NCBI GenBank assembly: GCA_014904845.1
Contig: MU119265.1
Coordinates: 124,001 to 188,000 of the forward strand
Source of the DNA: Acephala macrosclerotiorum
Taxonomy: Eukaryota; Ascomycota; Leotiomycetes; Helotiales; Mollisiaceae
Direction of reading: 5' to 3'
Length of the DNA stretch: 64,000 bases
Shown here: in pieces, positions 1 to 11,069 of the stretch
How positions within the stretch are numbered: position 1 is the stretch's first letter
How the letters are laid out: every line of letters begins with the position of its first letter
Position numbers and translations under genes: made by a program
Notes under the pieces: generated by a model
Databases searched by the model: none
Seen by the model: only the letters and a program-made list of their open reading frames with translations
What the model was told of the DNA's origin: nothing

Positions 1-335
1 TCCTTCAACACGATTGAATCCGGACCTTCTACTGACCCGAAAAGGATCCCGTAGATGTAATTGTATATGTCAGCACTGCGCAAAGTGCGACTGCAAGGAG
101 CAGCTGCCTACATACTCGGAACACCCCAATGAAGGTCCAACAAACAGCACATCTCCACTAGGATCTTCGTAAAATGACACTACCGCAAGCGCAAGCACAA
201 GCCTACAAGTCATGTGTCCCAAATACTTGGAAGAAGTGACAGGCTGATATTACTTTTGGTCTGCGCCACAACACAATCATCCTGTCCCTAAGGTGCGATA
301 CACGATGCCCAGACCAACAAAGCCAATCGAACTCC

Positions 336-548
336 ATGACGCCAGTCGGACAGGATGATAGAATACGTGCTCAGAAAAAGGTCGATAGATATAAGAAGAG
401 AGCAATAGCGATGAAGCGGGCGAAGGTGTTCGAGAAGTCTGATAACTTGCTCGAAAAACTCCGCGCAATACAAATAAAGGCCAACGAGGAAGCGGAACAG
501 CTGAAAGACCGCACTACTTGTACATGGCCAGGTGTGGTGAGTGTCTAG
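336..548 (+). CDS. hypothetical small basic protein (70 aa), doubtful
   Basis: A 70-codon ATG-started frame. Its middle is rich in Lys, Arg and Glu with a heptad-like spacing, so it could form a short coiled coil; it has no signal peptide or membrane segment. I do not recognise a family. It could be a small gene, an exon of a gene that starts outside the window, or chance. The rest of the first 775 bases shows nothing I can name. Confidence 0.22.
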   Translation: MTPVGQDDRIRAQKKVDRYKKRAIAMKRAKVFEKSDNLLEKLRAIQIKANEEAEQLKDRTTCTWPGVVSV

Positions 549-775
549 ACTTTTGGCTTGGGAACGACTTTGCCGATTTGTTCTTGATATCTAGGTCGTT
601 TCAATAAACAGATGGGCAACGACGAGTTGAAATTTGGACTATATATTGCTTCATCTTTCATAGTTTGTTACTTTTCCCCGTCCCCAAGACTCTGATCAAA
701 CCTCTCCAAACTCTTAAAATCAAGAATATACAAAGAAGGGAACTCGCCCTACATCTAGTTCACCACCTCTTCGGC

Positions 776-2018
776 TTAGAAGCCATTCGACTTCAAGAAT
801 TGGAAGATATGCTGGTAAGCCTCCCCGGCAACGTAATGCAAATTCAACCCATGCCCTGCCCCCGGCGCAACATAAACCATACTACTCGGCGCCGCAACCG
901 GATACAACGAACCCTTCACCGCAGCCGCCTTATTCTCTGGAACCAAACAATTGCTCTGACAAAACGGCAGATCATTCTCTCCATCCACAACATCAATCGG
1001 ACCAGTAAACTCCTTCGCCACGCTCTGGAACATCGAGTTCGTGAATAGCTCGCCGATAGTGAAGGTCTGCTTGGTGGCTTCGGCTGCGACGAGGATGGCA
1101 GGGAGGTAGTTTTGGGCGCGGAAGAAAGCGAATTGGTTTCCGTTGATGGATTCTGAGATTAGGTATCCATTGTTTAAGAGTGGGAAGCGGGCCGGATTGT
1201 TCTCTCGTGCGATGACGAGGTCGAGAGCCGAGAAGAAGTTTGCTTGTCCAGCTGTGTCGACTGAGAATCCGGTGAGGACTGCAGCGTCGAAATCCGTGGG
1301 ATATTGAGCTGTGACTGCATTGGTGAGTTCTGAGCCGAGAGAGTGGCCAACTCCGATAACCTTCTCAAACTTGGTGTTGGCGATAGCACCGCTTCGGAGC
1401 ATCTGGATGAGAGAGTGTCCGATGGAGATCTCGAGGGGTGCTTGGACGACTTGAATTGGATCTGGGTGATCTGAGGCACCGATGCCGAGACGGTCGTAGG
1501 CAAGTGTGGTATAGCCTGCTAGAGCAGCGGCATTTTGGTAGCTGTAATCTGCGGAAAAGAAGTCCCAGTATGACTTGTCAAATCCAACTCCGTGTGTGAG
1601 GAATTGGATGATCGAGGCGTTGGGAGAGCCGGAAGTGGGGTAACAGAGCTTTGCTCCGATGTTGTATGTTCCTGAGATTTCGTGCTTGCCTCCCATGACT
1701 TGCTCGGGAAGAGTTGTGTTGACTTGAAGGAACTCGACGATGGTTTCAGTGACGACAGATTGGTTCTATTGATTATGTTAGCACACTGTTTACTACGAAC
1801 ATAGTTAATCAACAGTTACTCACTGCTGGAACGGGAAAGTTGAGCTGAATGTTCATGGCAGAAGCAACTACAGGAAGCGTGCCTTGGATACATGTTGCAG
1901 CTCCACCAAGCGTCGATGAGACGATGGCGTTATGGAAGCCACCAAAGTACTGAGTAGGATTTGGCAGAGCAGAGGCACCCAAGGCCAAGCTTGCACCGAG
2001 AGCAAGAGAAGGAACCAT
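776..2018 (-). CDS. secreted alpha/beta-hydrolase, 394 aa, two exons
   Basis: Exons are 2018-1824 and 1765-776, joined in frame across a 58-nt intron (GTGAGT donor, GCTAAC branch, AATAG acceptor). The protein begins with a hydrophobic Ala/Leu-rich signal peptide (MVPSLALGASLALGASA), so it is probably exported. The alpha/beta-hydrolase fold shows as an HGVG oxyanion-type loop near residue 123, the nucleophile elbow GHSLGS with Ser near 207, an acidic residue near 326-330 in VVDGEND, and the catalytic His near 370 in GAGHGLNLH. Family members hydrolyse esters or amides; the substrate cannot be read from sequence. The start is the first ATG in the frame and gives the signal peptide directly. It is convergent with nothing nearby and reads as intact. 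Confidence 0.88.
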
Positions 2019-3571
2019 TGTGAATTGAAATAAAGAAATACACGTTGTATCAATACAATGAAGGGAGGCAGTGAGACAGAACAAAACTTTAAATCCAGGA
2101 GGATATGGGAATCTTATACTTCTAAACGCAATTTCGGCATCTTCCCATGTTCCCACCAGAATCTCCTGGTCTTCTACCTAAAAGCGCCATCGTCATCTCA
2201 AAAACTAGGAGATTACCATACAAACAGCAGCAAAGAAGCGATAAACTACTGTAAGGTACCGCGATCCGCACGGTCCTTTGGGGCCGAACTCGCGCCAATT
2301 GTACTCGGGCGCGTTTAAAAGGGGGCTTGCTCGCTTAGCTCTTCAATAGACTCCAACGCCTTTCCTTCACTTGGTAACGCCTCACCACTTCGTCGGCACT
2401 CGCTCTGAACTACCGAGCTAGCTTTGAGCCTGAAGTGATTTGAAATTCATGTTTGTTCACTTGCATCATGCATGCATATTTCTGCATGAGCCTGTGGATC
2501 TGGGGAACGGAGAAACGTGGGATTTGGAAGTTCGGAAGAGGCATTTTCTGTGGTGAGGAGATCGAGCTGATTCTTCCGTGCGCTGAGCTTACCTGGGTGA
2601 GAATGAGCGAGACGGACGAGAGGAAACTCTTGAAATGGGAACTCACTTGGATGGAAATATCAAGTTGAGAAGCTTGATATAATGCGCTGACGGACGGAAT
2701 CTCCGAGTCTGAGGACTTTCGGCATGCAATGAATCTAGCACTCAGCCCTGTTGCAGATCGGTACTTATATCTTAGCAAGCCTCTCTTCTGTCTTGTACTC
2801 CTTCGAGAATCTATTGCACATCGCAAAAAGAGTAGTGAATGCGGGAGGGCGAGCGCTATCTAATTTGTATAAGGATAGGACGAGAGCAGGGCGCGAACAC
2901 TTCGATTGTCTTGGTGCCAATATCACAAGTGTTAATCTGAACTCCAAACATTCGAGAAAGAAGCCAGATCCAGGGAACCAATTTGGGAGTAAGGAACTTT
3001 GGCTTGCAGATTGCCTGCTGAATGTCCCAGTGACAGTGACAGTCTCAGTGGATGTCGCGAGTAGAATTCTTAGAGAGGTGTAGAAACCATTGTTCCTCGT
3101 CGGTTTGAAACGTTGAATTGCAATTTTCGAGAACGGAGGAGCAGCTAAACATTACATTGAGCATCTCCCAATTATACACGAATGTGCTAAATCTCAAGAG
3201 AACCCGAACTGCAGATAATATGATCTGAATATCCCATTGGAGATAGATGAAAGCCAAATGATGAATTTTTCCTAGCAATGTTCGAAAAGAGCCTGGGACG
3301 TTCTGAGTAAATATTTGCAGATATGAGGACAGAGATTTGTTGCAACACCTCCACTTAGAGTTTGAGATTGAGGATTAGAAATGGAACGTCTCGTTTTAGT
3401 ATTGCTTCTGAGATGATATCCGCCTCCTATCAATGCACTTCCTAGAGCCTATGTATTAGCATTCATCATGCAGTCCTGGTATAATACTCCCACAACGCCT
3501 CATCCCATCCCTTGTATCACCCTTCATGATAACCGTACGCCCCCAATCCCAAACGTATCATACACCACCTC
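2019..3571. other. intergenic region, no gene seen
   Basis: This stretch separates the 5' end of the hydrolase gene from the 3' end of swc5, so it should hold the hydrolase promoter. Short open frames on both strands overlap each other, lack splice logic and resemble no family I know. No repeat or RNA gene stands out. Confidence 0.5.
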
Positions 3572-4741
3572 TCATAAAACAGGCAACCCCCTCGCTCTCC
3601 TCTCCTCCTCCACTTTCTTAGCCTCCACCCTTGCCAAAAACTCCTGCCTCGTCTTATAAGCACCCTTACTCTTGCCCGCCGTATCAAGCTCATCCTTAAT
3701 ACCCTCTTTATCCACAAATCCTGCCCAATCCATAGCACTCTTCTCTACTGTATTTAATTTCTTCTCTTTTCCTGTCCGGACCTCTACCAACGCAACGCCT
3801 GTCTCGCTTCTTCTTACTCCAAAGTGTAAGTCTTTGCGTTGAGGTAGGTTTTCGATGATAGGCTCGAAGATGGAGCGGCGAGCGAGTTTGAGAGGGCGTT
3901 TCGGTTTTGTGAAGGGGGAATTTTCTTGCTCAGATTTTTCTGGCTCCTTTTCCTTTTCCTTCCCTTTCTCTGATGCTTTAGAGGGGTCAGGTTGTGAAGC
4001 GAGGTAAAGTCTAGCTTCGGCAGAATTTCTCGGGACGAGTTTCTGTTCTGTATGTACCTTTCCTGCAAATGTATATGTTCGTTTTATCATAATCATTGAG
4101 TCTGGTCCTTCGCTAAACGTGCTTGGGGAACGGGAGTCTTTCTTCACTTCTGGGATTGCTGATGAGGAACCGGGTCGTTGGAGGGTAGGGGAGAGGAGGG
4201 CGGATTCGGTGGTGGGTTTGGGGTCGTTTTTGGAGGGGAGAGGTTTGCCTGCGAGCATGGCAGCGAAGACGGCATCGACGTCGATTGTGGCGGTTGCTGT
4301 TGAGGCGAGGGGCTTCTTCTTTACTTCTCTGTACAACTTGTTAGCATTGATCCAAACCTCTCATCTGCCTCTTTCAACTCCATGAAAAAGAACTCACTCA
4401 ACAGCCCTCATACTCCTCGTCTTCACAAATCCTCCCTCCCCACCCTCGTCCTCCTCATCATCCCCCTCAATCGCTTTCCCCTTTCCCTTCGCCTTCTTCC
4501 TCCGCCTCCTCTTCTCCTTCAATCCATCTCCAATAATCGCCTCATCACCCGAATTCTCAAACCCTAAATCCTCTGCTTCTTCACCTTCAGTCCTTTTCCG
4601 TTTTTGAGTAGGTTTAGAGGCAGCGACTTCTGGTTCGGAGTCGGAGTCTGCTTCTTCGTGTGCGGGGACGGCGTCGGGCGCAAAGTCGGAGTCTTCTTCT
4701 GAGACGTATTCTTCGTCGGAGGGAACGATTTCGGGTGGCAT
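3572..4741 (-). CDS. swc5: SWR1-complex protein 5 (BCNT domain), 366 aa
   Basis: Exons 4741-4398 and 4328-3572 join in phase across a 69-nt intron (GTGAGT donor, GCTAAC branch, TACAG acceptor). The N-terminal third is very acidic (SDEEYVSEEDSD), followed by a Lys/Arg-rich stretch, which fits a histone-contacting tail. The C-terminal quarter carries the BCNT/Craniofacial-development domain: WAGFVDKEGI followed by KGAYKTRQEFL, the diagnostic block of Swc5/CFDP1. Swc5 is a subunit of the nuclear SWR1 remodeller that exchanges H2A for H2A.Z and is needed for the ATPase-coupled exchange step. The start MPPEIVPSDEE is the first ATG in frame and gives the acidic tail at once. Length is close to yeast Swc5. 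Confidence 0.93.
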
Positions 4742-5186
4742 TGTGGATGGTTGTTGGAGATGGAGGGGAGATTGTCGTTGATGAGATGATGGCGAGGATG
4801 GACATTTTGAGATTCGCGACGAAGCTGGATGCCTGAGGCACGAGGGTGGAAAGGCTGATTGGCGAGGCTGGCGGTGTTCGAGAATGATCGGATGAAAGGG
4901 ACGTTCGATTTGTCGAAATGATAATTCAAATGGAAGTGGGTTTAATGGGGTGAAGAACAGTGCAGGAAAGCTTCTGAATTCTGTGCTTGCAAACAAAAGT
5001 ACAGATTTTCGAGGAAAGTCGATCTTTTAGAAGTGGGACAATTCTAGATGCTAGAAAGTTCAGAATAAGCTCTTACTTTCCTTCTTTGCAACTAATTAAG
5101 GGTCCGTCCGGAGTATGTGCACAGAAATTAAGTGCCTATCAGCATATTTTCTGGCATTCCTTTAGCTCCACTTCGCCTTTAAAGCA
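4742..5186. other. intergenic, swc5 promoter side
   Basis: About 450 nt between the swc5 start and the 3' end of the GH43 pseudogene. I see no coding potential beyond antisense frames and no repeat. It should contain the swc5 promoter. Confidence 0.4.
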
Positions 5187-6412
5187 TCATAATGCTGTTG
5201 TGACACCCACCACACTCCCATGCCTCAATCCCGTCAGCCGGGTGCTCTTATCCGCCTCAACACAATTCCCATTCGTGAGCCCCCCAATCCTCCCTTCACT
5301 AGTACCATTCAGACTCCCCACAAAGCCCCTATACCCATCACCCCCAAAATAATCCAACAACAAATCAACCTTCCCCAGAACCACATTATCCAACCAAGTA
5401 TACGGACCCTTAACTCCACTCCTAATATATGAGCCTTTGCCGCCTGGGCGAGACTAGGTTCCGAGAAGGCCGGTGGTGGATACTTCAATGTAGACATTTG
5501 TTACAGATTCGTTTTTGAGGAAGCGGATGTATGATTGGGGTGAGATGGAGGGGAGGGGGAGGATACAGAGGTCTATTATTAAGGTCGGTACAGCGGAAAC
5601 TGCGGTGAGTTGTTAGTTTGTTATTTTGGGGGCGCGGGATGGGAGGAGAAGAAGGAAGGTAACCGGAAGGGTTATTTATTGAATGCTTGGGGACTAGTGA
5701 AAGTTTTGAAATCACTCGTGTAGGCGTAGCAGATCATGCCTGGTCCTGGGGAGCCTTTGTGGGAGGTGTCGGATGAGGAGTAGAATTTTGAGGCCCAGTG
5801 GACTAGGTATTGTCCTGTGTTTTGTCAGGGACAGCTCGAGAGGTATGTAATCTTGCCTTCGCTTCCATCCTAAAGTGCATCAGGAGCTTAAACTATACCC
5901 GCATCATTATTCTCAACTTTCACTAATCGCTCATTCCCTCAATTGACCATATTCGTACACTCTCACACAAAGATACTTAGTGAACCTTTTCGTTGGGAAA
6001 CATCCCATGTCGTCTGCGCACCTATCATCAACAAAATTCCCTCTCCCAGCCTCGCATATAGACAGTAGACTTACTTTCCCAACATTCAAGTCTGTGCTAA
6101 CGATGTACCATTTCTTCCCCACCTCAGCCCCTCCATTGATGATTGAAGGATCTCGTACGCCGCCGGTACCGAGTGTTGGTGCGAGTAATGGTTCTTTCGC
6201 CATTGCGGGCTTTCATTGAGAAAGCATTGTTGCCGTTGCTGAGGTAGAAGTAGACGTCCAGTGTGTGTCCTAGGAAGAAAATGCCCGAGGTAGCCGACTA
6301 GGCTTGTGTCTGCTCTTACATCAAGCACCTTACTCTCAGGTATGGGTGCCACAGAAGGTAGAGCCGATGTACTGACCGCGACAACAGCCAGGAACAGAAG
6401 AGGGAGTTTCAT
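5187..6412 (-). pseudogene. GH43 glycoside hydrolase pseudogene (arabinanase/xylosidase-like)
   Basis: Reading the minus strand in three frames recovers an almost complete secreted GH43 enzyme: signal peptide MKLPLLFLAVVAVSTSA, then VYFYLSNGNNAFSM, RDPSIINGG, KKWYIVSTDLN, QYLVHWASKFY, a block near LLLDYFGGDGYRGF, and LRHGSV at the end. Members cleave arabinan or xylan side chains outside the cell. The gene is broken. Two frameshifts lie near 6271-6280 and 6195-6203. Five in-frame stops fall where the family has Trp: 5963-5965 (TGA), 5939-5941 (TGA), 5888-5890 (TAA), 5870-5872 (TAG) and 5454-5456 (TAG). At least one intron (GTAAGT...GCGCAG) is still intact; two others seem to have lost the donor G. 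All stops need only G-to-A on the coding strand. The subfamily cannot be fixed by eye. Confidence 0.85.
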
Positions 6413-9400
6413 AACAGCAACTTAGAATAAGAAACCACTGTTAAGAAACAATGCACCATATGGCAGGCACGGTATATGAGAGGTATATTTAGCACCCAAC
6501 AGCAACGACCAGGGGAAATAAAGTTCATTCCTTCTTTAATTAGGAACGGGATACGACAAGGGAGTCTGCGGCTCAATGCTGGGAAGCTTGATTTTGTGGG
6601 GTAAAGTAGAGTGGGGTACCAAACTTTACTATACTTGAGACTGCCAAGTACCGCGTCTCACCCGCGCCTCTCATCGATGAGAGTATATGGCTGCGGATTT
6701 CTTGGAATGAGGTTTAGATGCTTGGCGATATGATGAGATGTTTGGAAGGTCACTTGTTGGATGTGCGACAGGCTTAAGGAGATTTTCGAATGCTTGAATG
6801 AGAGCATTTAGATATAGAGACTACATGGATAGCTGAAGGCATTGCGACCTTGTGATCTATTGAGCCGGTACTGCCGGAGTGCTTGAATTTGCATAAAAAA
6901 GGACGCCTCAGCACTTGATGGAGCGGTCATTATAACGCAATTTTGAAGAAGCGATTGCAACATCGGTATTGATGCTAATTTTGGGAAAACAAATATTTTA
7001 TCTTGGTGTCGTGCTTGAAGTGTGCGTGCAGGTGCAGGAAGAGGGGTTGTGGAATGTGAGAAGATGGGAAAAGGTACAGCGGAGAAACCCTTTTCCGAGT
7101 CAGCGCATGCATGCCAAGATGGATTTCTGGCGCTCATCCTTGCATACCTTTGGGTTTTAAGATGCTCAGCCTCGTCTGAGCGGTGTACCAAATCTCACTC
7201 ATTCCTTGAGCTTCGAAAATCTCAGTCTCAAATTTGTCCTTCTTTATGTATCTCCGGCGTTACCGACTTTCGGCAGGTTCGTCCCAAAGAGTAAAGTTCG
7301 TCTTACGACCTTCGTGTTCGGAGCGGGTACCGTCAAGTTGCGAGAAACCGAGGGCGGCTCGAGGTTTTTGATTCGGACGGGACTCGAATTGGGATCAGCA
7401 AACCTTTCAAACAAATCATCGTCATAGCGTAGCAAGAATCGATCTTGACAGGCAGGAACGTGCTCGATGGCTTGATAGGGGGTTCAATGGTTAAAAATGG
7501 GGGTCTTGCAGGGGCTCTTTGGTGTTGCGTCTCGTATCGCAAGTGAGGCAGCACCAATATCTGGGGTAAACGGTTGCACACGCACATTTGTCTGGAAGGG
7601 TTGGAATTCGGGAGAAATTCGTCAGACGAAGAACTTACTAAAAGGGGTCATGTCCGTCACGGCTAGGCGGCAGTAATTGATGTCCCTGTCGGATGCGGGG
7701 TAGAAAACCGAAGATCGATGCAGGTTCGCCTTGAAGAAATTGTGTTCCGCGAAGGCCAGCAGAATGTAACATGGTTCTTGCGAAGATGCATAAGAAATTG
7801 CGAGTTGTGTTGTGTTCCCGAGGATATCCCTCTGTCGGTGGTCCGTAGGCAGGCAGGTGCAAGGCTGCAAATGAGGGGTTGTTGTAGAGTTTGATACGAG
7901 TTCGAGGCCCGCAGCTTGATGTGCCTCATATGGTTGAAGGCTGGAGGATGGCGAATGATTAGCTGGAGAGATCTGCACGAAGATCGCCAAGTGTTTACGG
8001 AGGTAGTCTTCTGCAGCTTGTTGCATTTAGCTTCGAGTCCGGGGAGAAATTCTTGAAGGTCCGCCTCGCGCGATGCTGCAAAATGATGCTGAGGGCTGAG
8101 GGAGAGATGATGCGGCAAGAGAGTAAACTTTGGAGCTGAAGAAAATGCTGATTTGCTTTGCCTCATGAACGACAGTGCTCAGATCGTGAATGGCCTGATT
8201 GGATGTTGACCGTCCCTTTCTTGGGAGATCTTCCAGTGGAAACAGACGCGCTGGGTGGGACACGCTACGGGAAATGACGTGTCGACGCCAGTCTCTGTAT
8301 CAGACATCGTGCAGATGAATATATATCAAAAATGAGACACGGCGTTCGTTGGTGGATGGAGCGTGCAGCTGGGAGGGTCGGATATCTCGATATGCCCTTC
8401 AAATTTCGAAATGCGGCATCTCGAGACTCCTATTTCGTGATTGCGAAGTCGTCATTTGAATGTTGATGAACAGATCTGCTGTGGATGAGCAGTCGCTGTT
8501 TCACCCATACCATCATCCATGCCAAATCCTTGCCTTCTAGAAAGAGGAGTGATGGCCACGAGTGCGACCAAGACCAGATCTGGTACCCTAACAAGCAACT
8601 TCGTTGTTCGTAACCTTGTCAGATCTTGTACCACGGCAGTGCGGCTCCTACGGGCCTGCTCATCTCATGTACAGTCAAGCATTTGAACACCGTGAGGATT
8701 CATGACCTGCTGGATGCGACTCCTCGTACTTATAGAATCAGACGACTCTGGTTATCTGCCGTTCTGGGTTTCCATGACTTGGTGGTGACCGATACGAGAT
8801 CATGAGGTACCTCACCAGAAGTTGAAGTATCACTTCCACTGCTGTACAACCACTCCTGCATCATCAGCACCCGAAGACATGGAAGATGAGGCTATCCTGT
8901 GCAAATCCCCCACGCTGGTCAAAAACCCTTTTTAAGGGCTCGAGAATGCCGTCTGGGCATCCCGCAATCAGTTCCAACCGATATAAACTTTCAGATATGA
9001 AGACGTTTATTTATACAGGACCAACGCATCACTTTATCCCAAGCCCCTCGAATCTCGCCATCGTATGATAGCGCTGCACATATTAATGTCGGAGATCCAG
9101 GCCGCTAGGATGTCCGTGGCATCCATCGCAGGATGCATGAAAGGCTGGGGCGAGTAAGACTCACCGTAGCGAATGGCCGCTGCTTCAGTGCTTCACACGT
9201 CTTTCCTCACATGCATCCACGATCCTGGCAGTGTACGATATGCAACTCACAGCAGACTTTTCATGAGGACGAGTGGAACAGACTGCAATGATGCCGTGGA
9301 GTCCAGCACAGCGCATGTGGATTTGATCGAGTCCAAGGCAACGGGCTCGACTGTTCAATCTGTTTGGTTGCAGTATGCCGCTCCGCATACGGGGGAGCGT

Positions 9401-10817
9401 CAGCAATTATGCTGAAAGAGGAGGTTGATTTTGTGGGCCAGCCAGCCGCATCAGGTGCGCTGGACGATGATTTGATGCTTACACGCGTCGTGGGAAGCGT
9501 CGTTTCAGAAAGAAGCCCTCTGGTAAGAAACCAGTCGGGCTGCTCCATGATTCGGTAAACTACTGTTAAACACCTCGAAGGAGGTCTTCTCCAAGAGTTC
9601 AGCAGACAGATTACGTTCAAGCTGGCGCTAGCTGTATCATTTTTGCTTCTGGGCGTGAGGTCCAGCTCCGGGACAAGATGAGGCGGTTGATGTCTTCGAT
9701 CTTCGTGGTGGAAATAGTGGAAATAGTGGAAATAGCCAGGGGCATCGCAAAATAGACGAGAGACACTCGGAGTACTTGTACATAATCCGTGCAACGCCAG
9801 CAATTCTGTCAAGGTAAAAACCACAACTCCCTCTCTTCAACTTGTCGGCCTGACGGCGATGAGGCTCGTGATTTGTACGAGCATCCGGCCAATGGGTGGA
9901 CTTCTAACTTTGCTTCCGTCGTAGTGTCTTGAAATACCACCACGGAAGACTAACTTCGTATCAGTCCATCTCGTAAGGTAAAACCAGCACTCTCAGAATG
10001 ATGTCAAACTCACCATCATGAGCACCGGCAGCTCTTTATAGCATTGCTTTTCCAGTGAATGACCTCAGTGTGAATCAAGGCCAGCAAATCCACGCTGGGC
10101 CCCATCAACCAGCTGTCCCCGATTACCGTCGCATTGAAGTCCCCGCTGTTGTGTGGACACTGCGCAGTCGACGCTGCTGCAAGCCCCTATTTTCGACTAA
10201 CCGCTTTGAGGGTGGTTGATGCCGCGCCAAAGCTGCTGGGATGCTGGGCAGAATCAACCCAACTCCAAAGTCGAAACTCTCTCTCCAATTCCATGCTCTC
10301 CTCTTTCACTTTCGTCCCAGGCTCTGTCTCAATGTTCTACGATTGAAGACACCCACCCCACCCCAACTCACCTCTATCTCGACTACGACATTTCCTCTTC
10401 TCCTTCCCCCTTTCTTGTTGTAGTCTTTCGTTTCGCCTCGCCGTCACCATCAGCGAAACATTCCTCTTCCCATTCCACGTCTCTCGCTTCTCCTGAAATT
10501 CGACGCCTCCGAATCCCGAGAACAGCAGAGCTTGTTTCGACACCAACGAAATAAGCTGCGAGGTTGGCAGACTCTCTTCTGGTTGATATCCTTTCGACTT
10601 TGCTCATTCGTGGTTGTTGTGATAGATTCACCATCGTTTCGGCCAACATAATTCACGGTAACAGTGTATTCCTGACGCGAGCGAGACGATTACACCTCCT
10701 CCCTCCTGGCCGCCGGCGACCCTCCTTCCATTCGATCCTTGTATCAACCGTTAACTCGTGTTGATTTCGAAATACTCCTTTCGTAATAATTCCACCTTGT
10801 TTACATTTTCATTGAAG
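6413..10817. other. long intergenic region, no gene supported
   Basis: About 4.4 kb between the GH43 pseudogene and the next plus-strand gene. Open frames up to about 190 codons exist on the minus strand (for example near 9261-9824), but they carry no recognisable domain, no credible introns and low-complexity Ser/Pro/His composition. Base composition looks ordinary, not RIP-like. It may hold regulatory DNA or non-coding transcripts for the Ser-rich gene at 11 kb. Confidence 0.45.
9709..9735. repeat. 3 x 9-bp tandem repeat (TGGAAATAG)
   Basis: Three perfect head-to-tail copies of TGGAAATAG. They lie inside non-coding DNA and on the opposite strand would read as repeated Tyr-Phe-His. A likely length-variable microsatellite. 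Confidence 0.9.
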
Positions 10818-10951
10818 GTTCGTGATACAGAACCCAGCACCCAATCCAGAGACGCGCCTTGCCTGACACCTCGTTAAAACAACATCATGTCTGAAAATCA
10901 CGATGCACTTCCCTCCATCCGGTACCCTCCACTAACTTCCATCCTTTGCAG
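10818..10951 (+). other. putative 5'-UTR intron of the Ser-rich gene
   Basis: GAAG/GTTCGT donor at 10818, CACTAAC branch-type motif near 10930, and TTTGCAG acceptor ending at 10951, 134 nt in all. If spliced, it removes the upstream ATG at 10887 from the leader. The inference rests on splice motifs only. Confidence 0.4.
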
Positions 10952-11060
10952 ATCCCTCGATTCTCTCTTTCTCCCTCCCCCAAGTAGTTCTCGATACGAA
11001 TGCAGCTCTGAGTCCGTGCAGCAAGAGGCTACTTGCTCTTTCATCGTCTGCAGACTTTGA
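10887..11060 (+). promoter_or_regulatory. 57-codon uORF ending 9 nt before the main ATG
   Basis: An ATG at 10887 opens a 57-codon frame whose TGA (11058-11060) lies 9 nt upstream of the main start at 11070. In an unspliced leader it would be translated first and could restrain translation of the main frame. If the 10818-10951 intron is used, its ATG is lost, so splicing could switch the uORF off. Confidence 0.45.
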
Positions 11061-11069
11061 CGCAACAGC

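Noticed and set aside
665..1048. 127-codon plus-strand frame
   Set aside because: It is antisense to the hydrolase exon, which has a clear catalytic triad; this frame has no ATG context or domain.
7663..8166. 167-codon minus-strand frame
   Set aside because: Overlaps two other frames of similar length with no domain or splice support; typical of intergenic chance frames.
9261..9824. 187-codon minus-strand frame
   Set aside because: Low complexity; its His/Tyr/Phe run comes from a 9-bp tandem repeat, and there is no domain.
10922..10951. 30-nt intron in the leader of the Ser-rich gene
   Set aside because: Too short for the fungal spliceosome; the 134-nt alternative uses the same acceptor.
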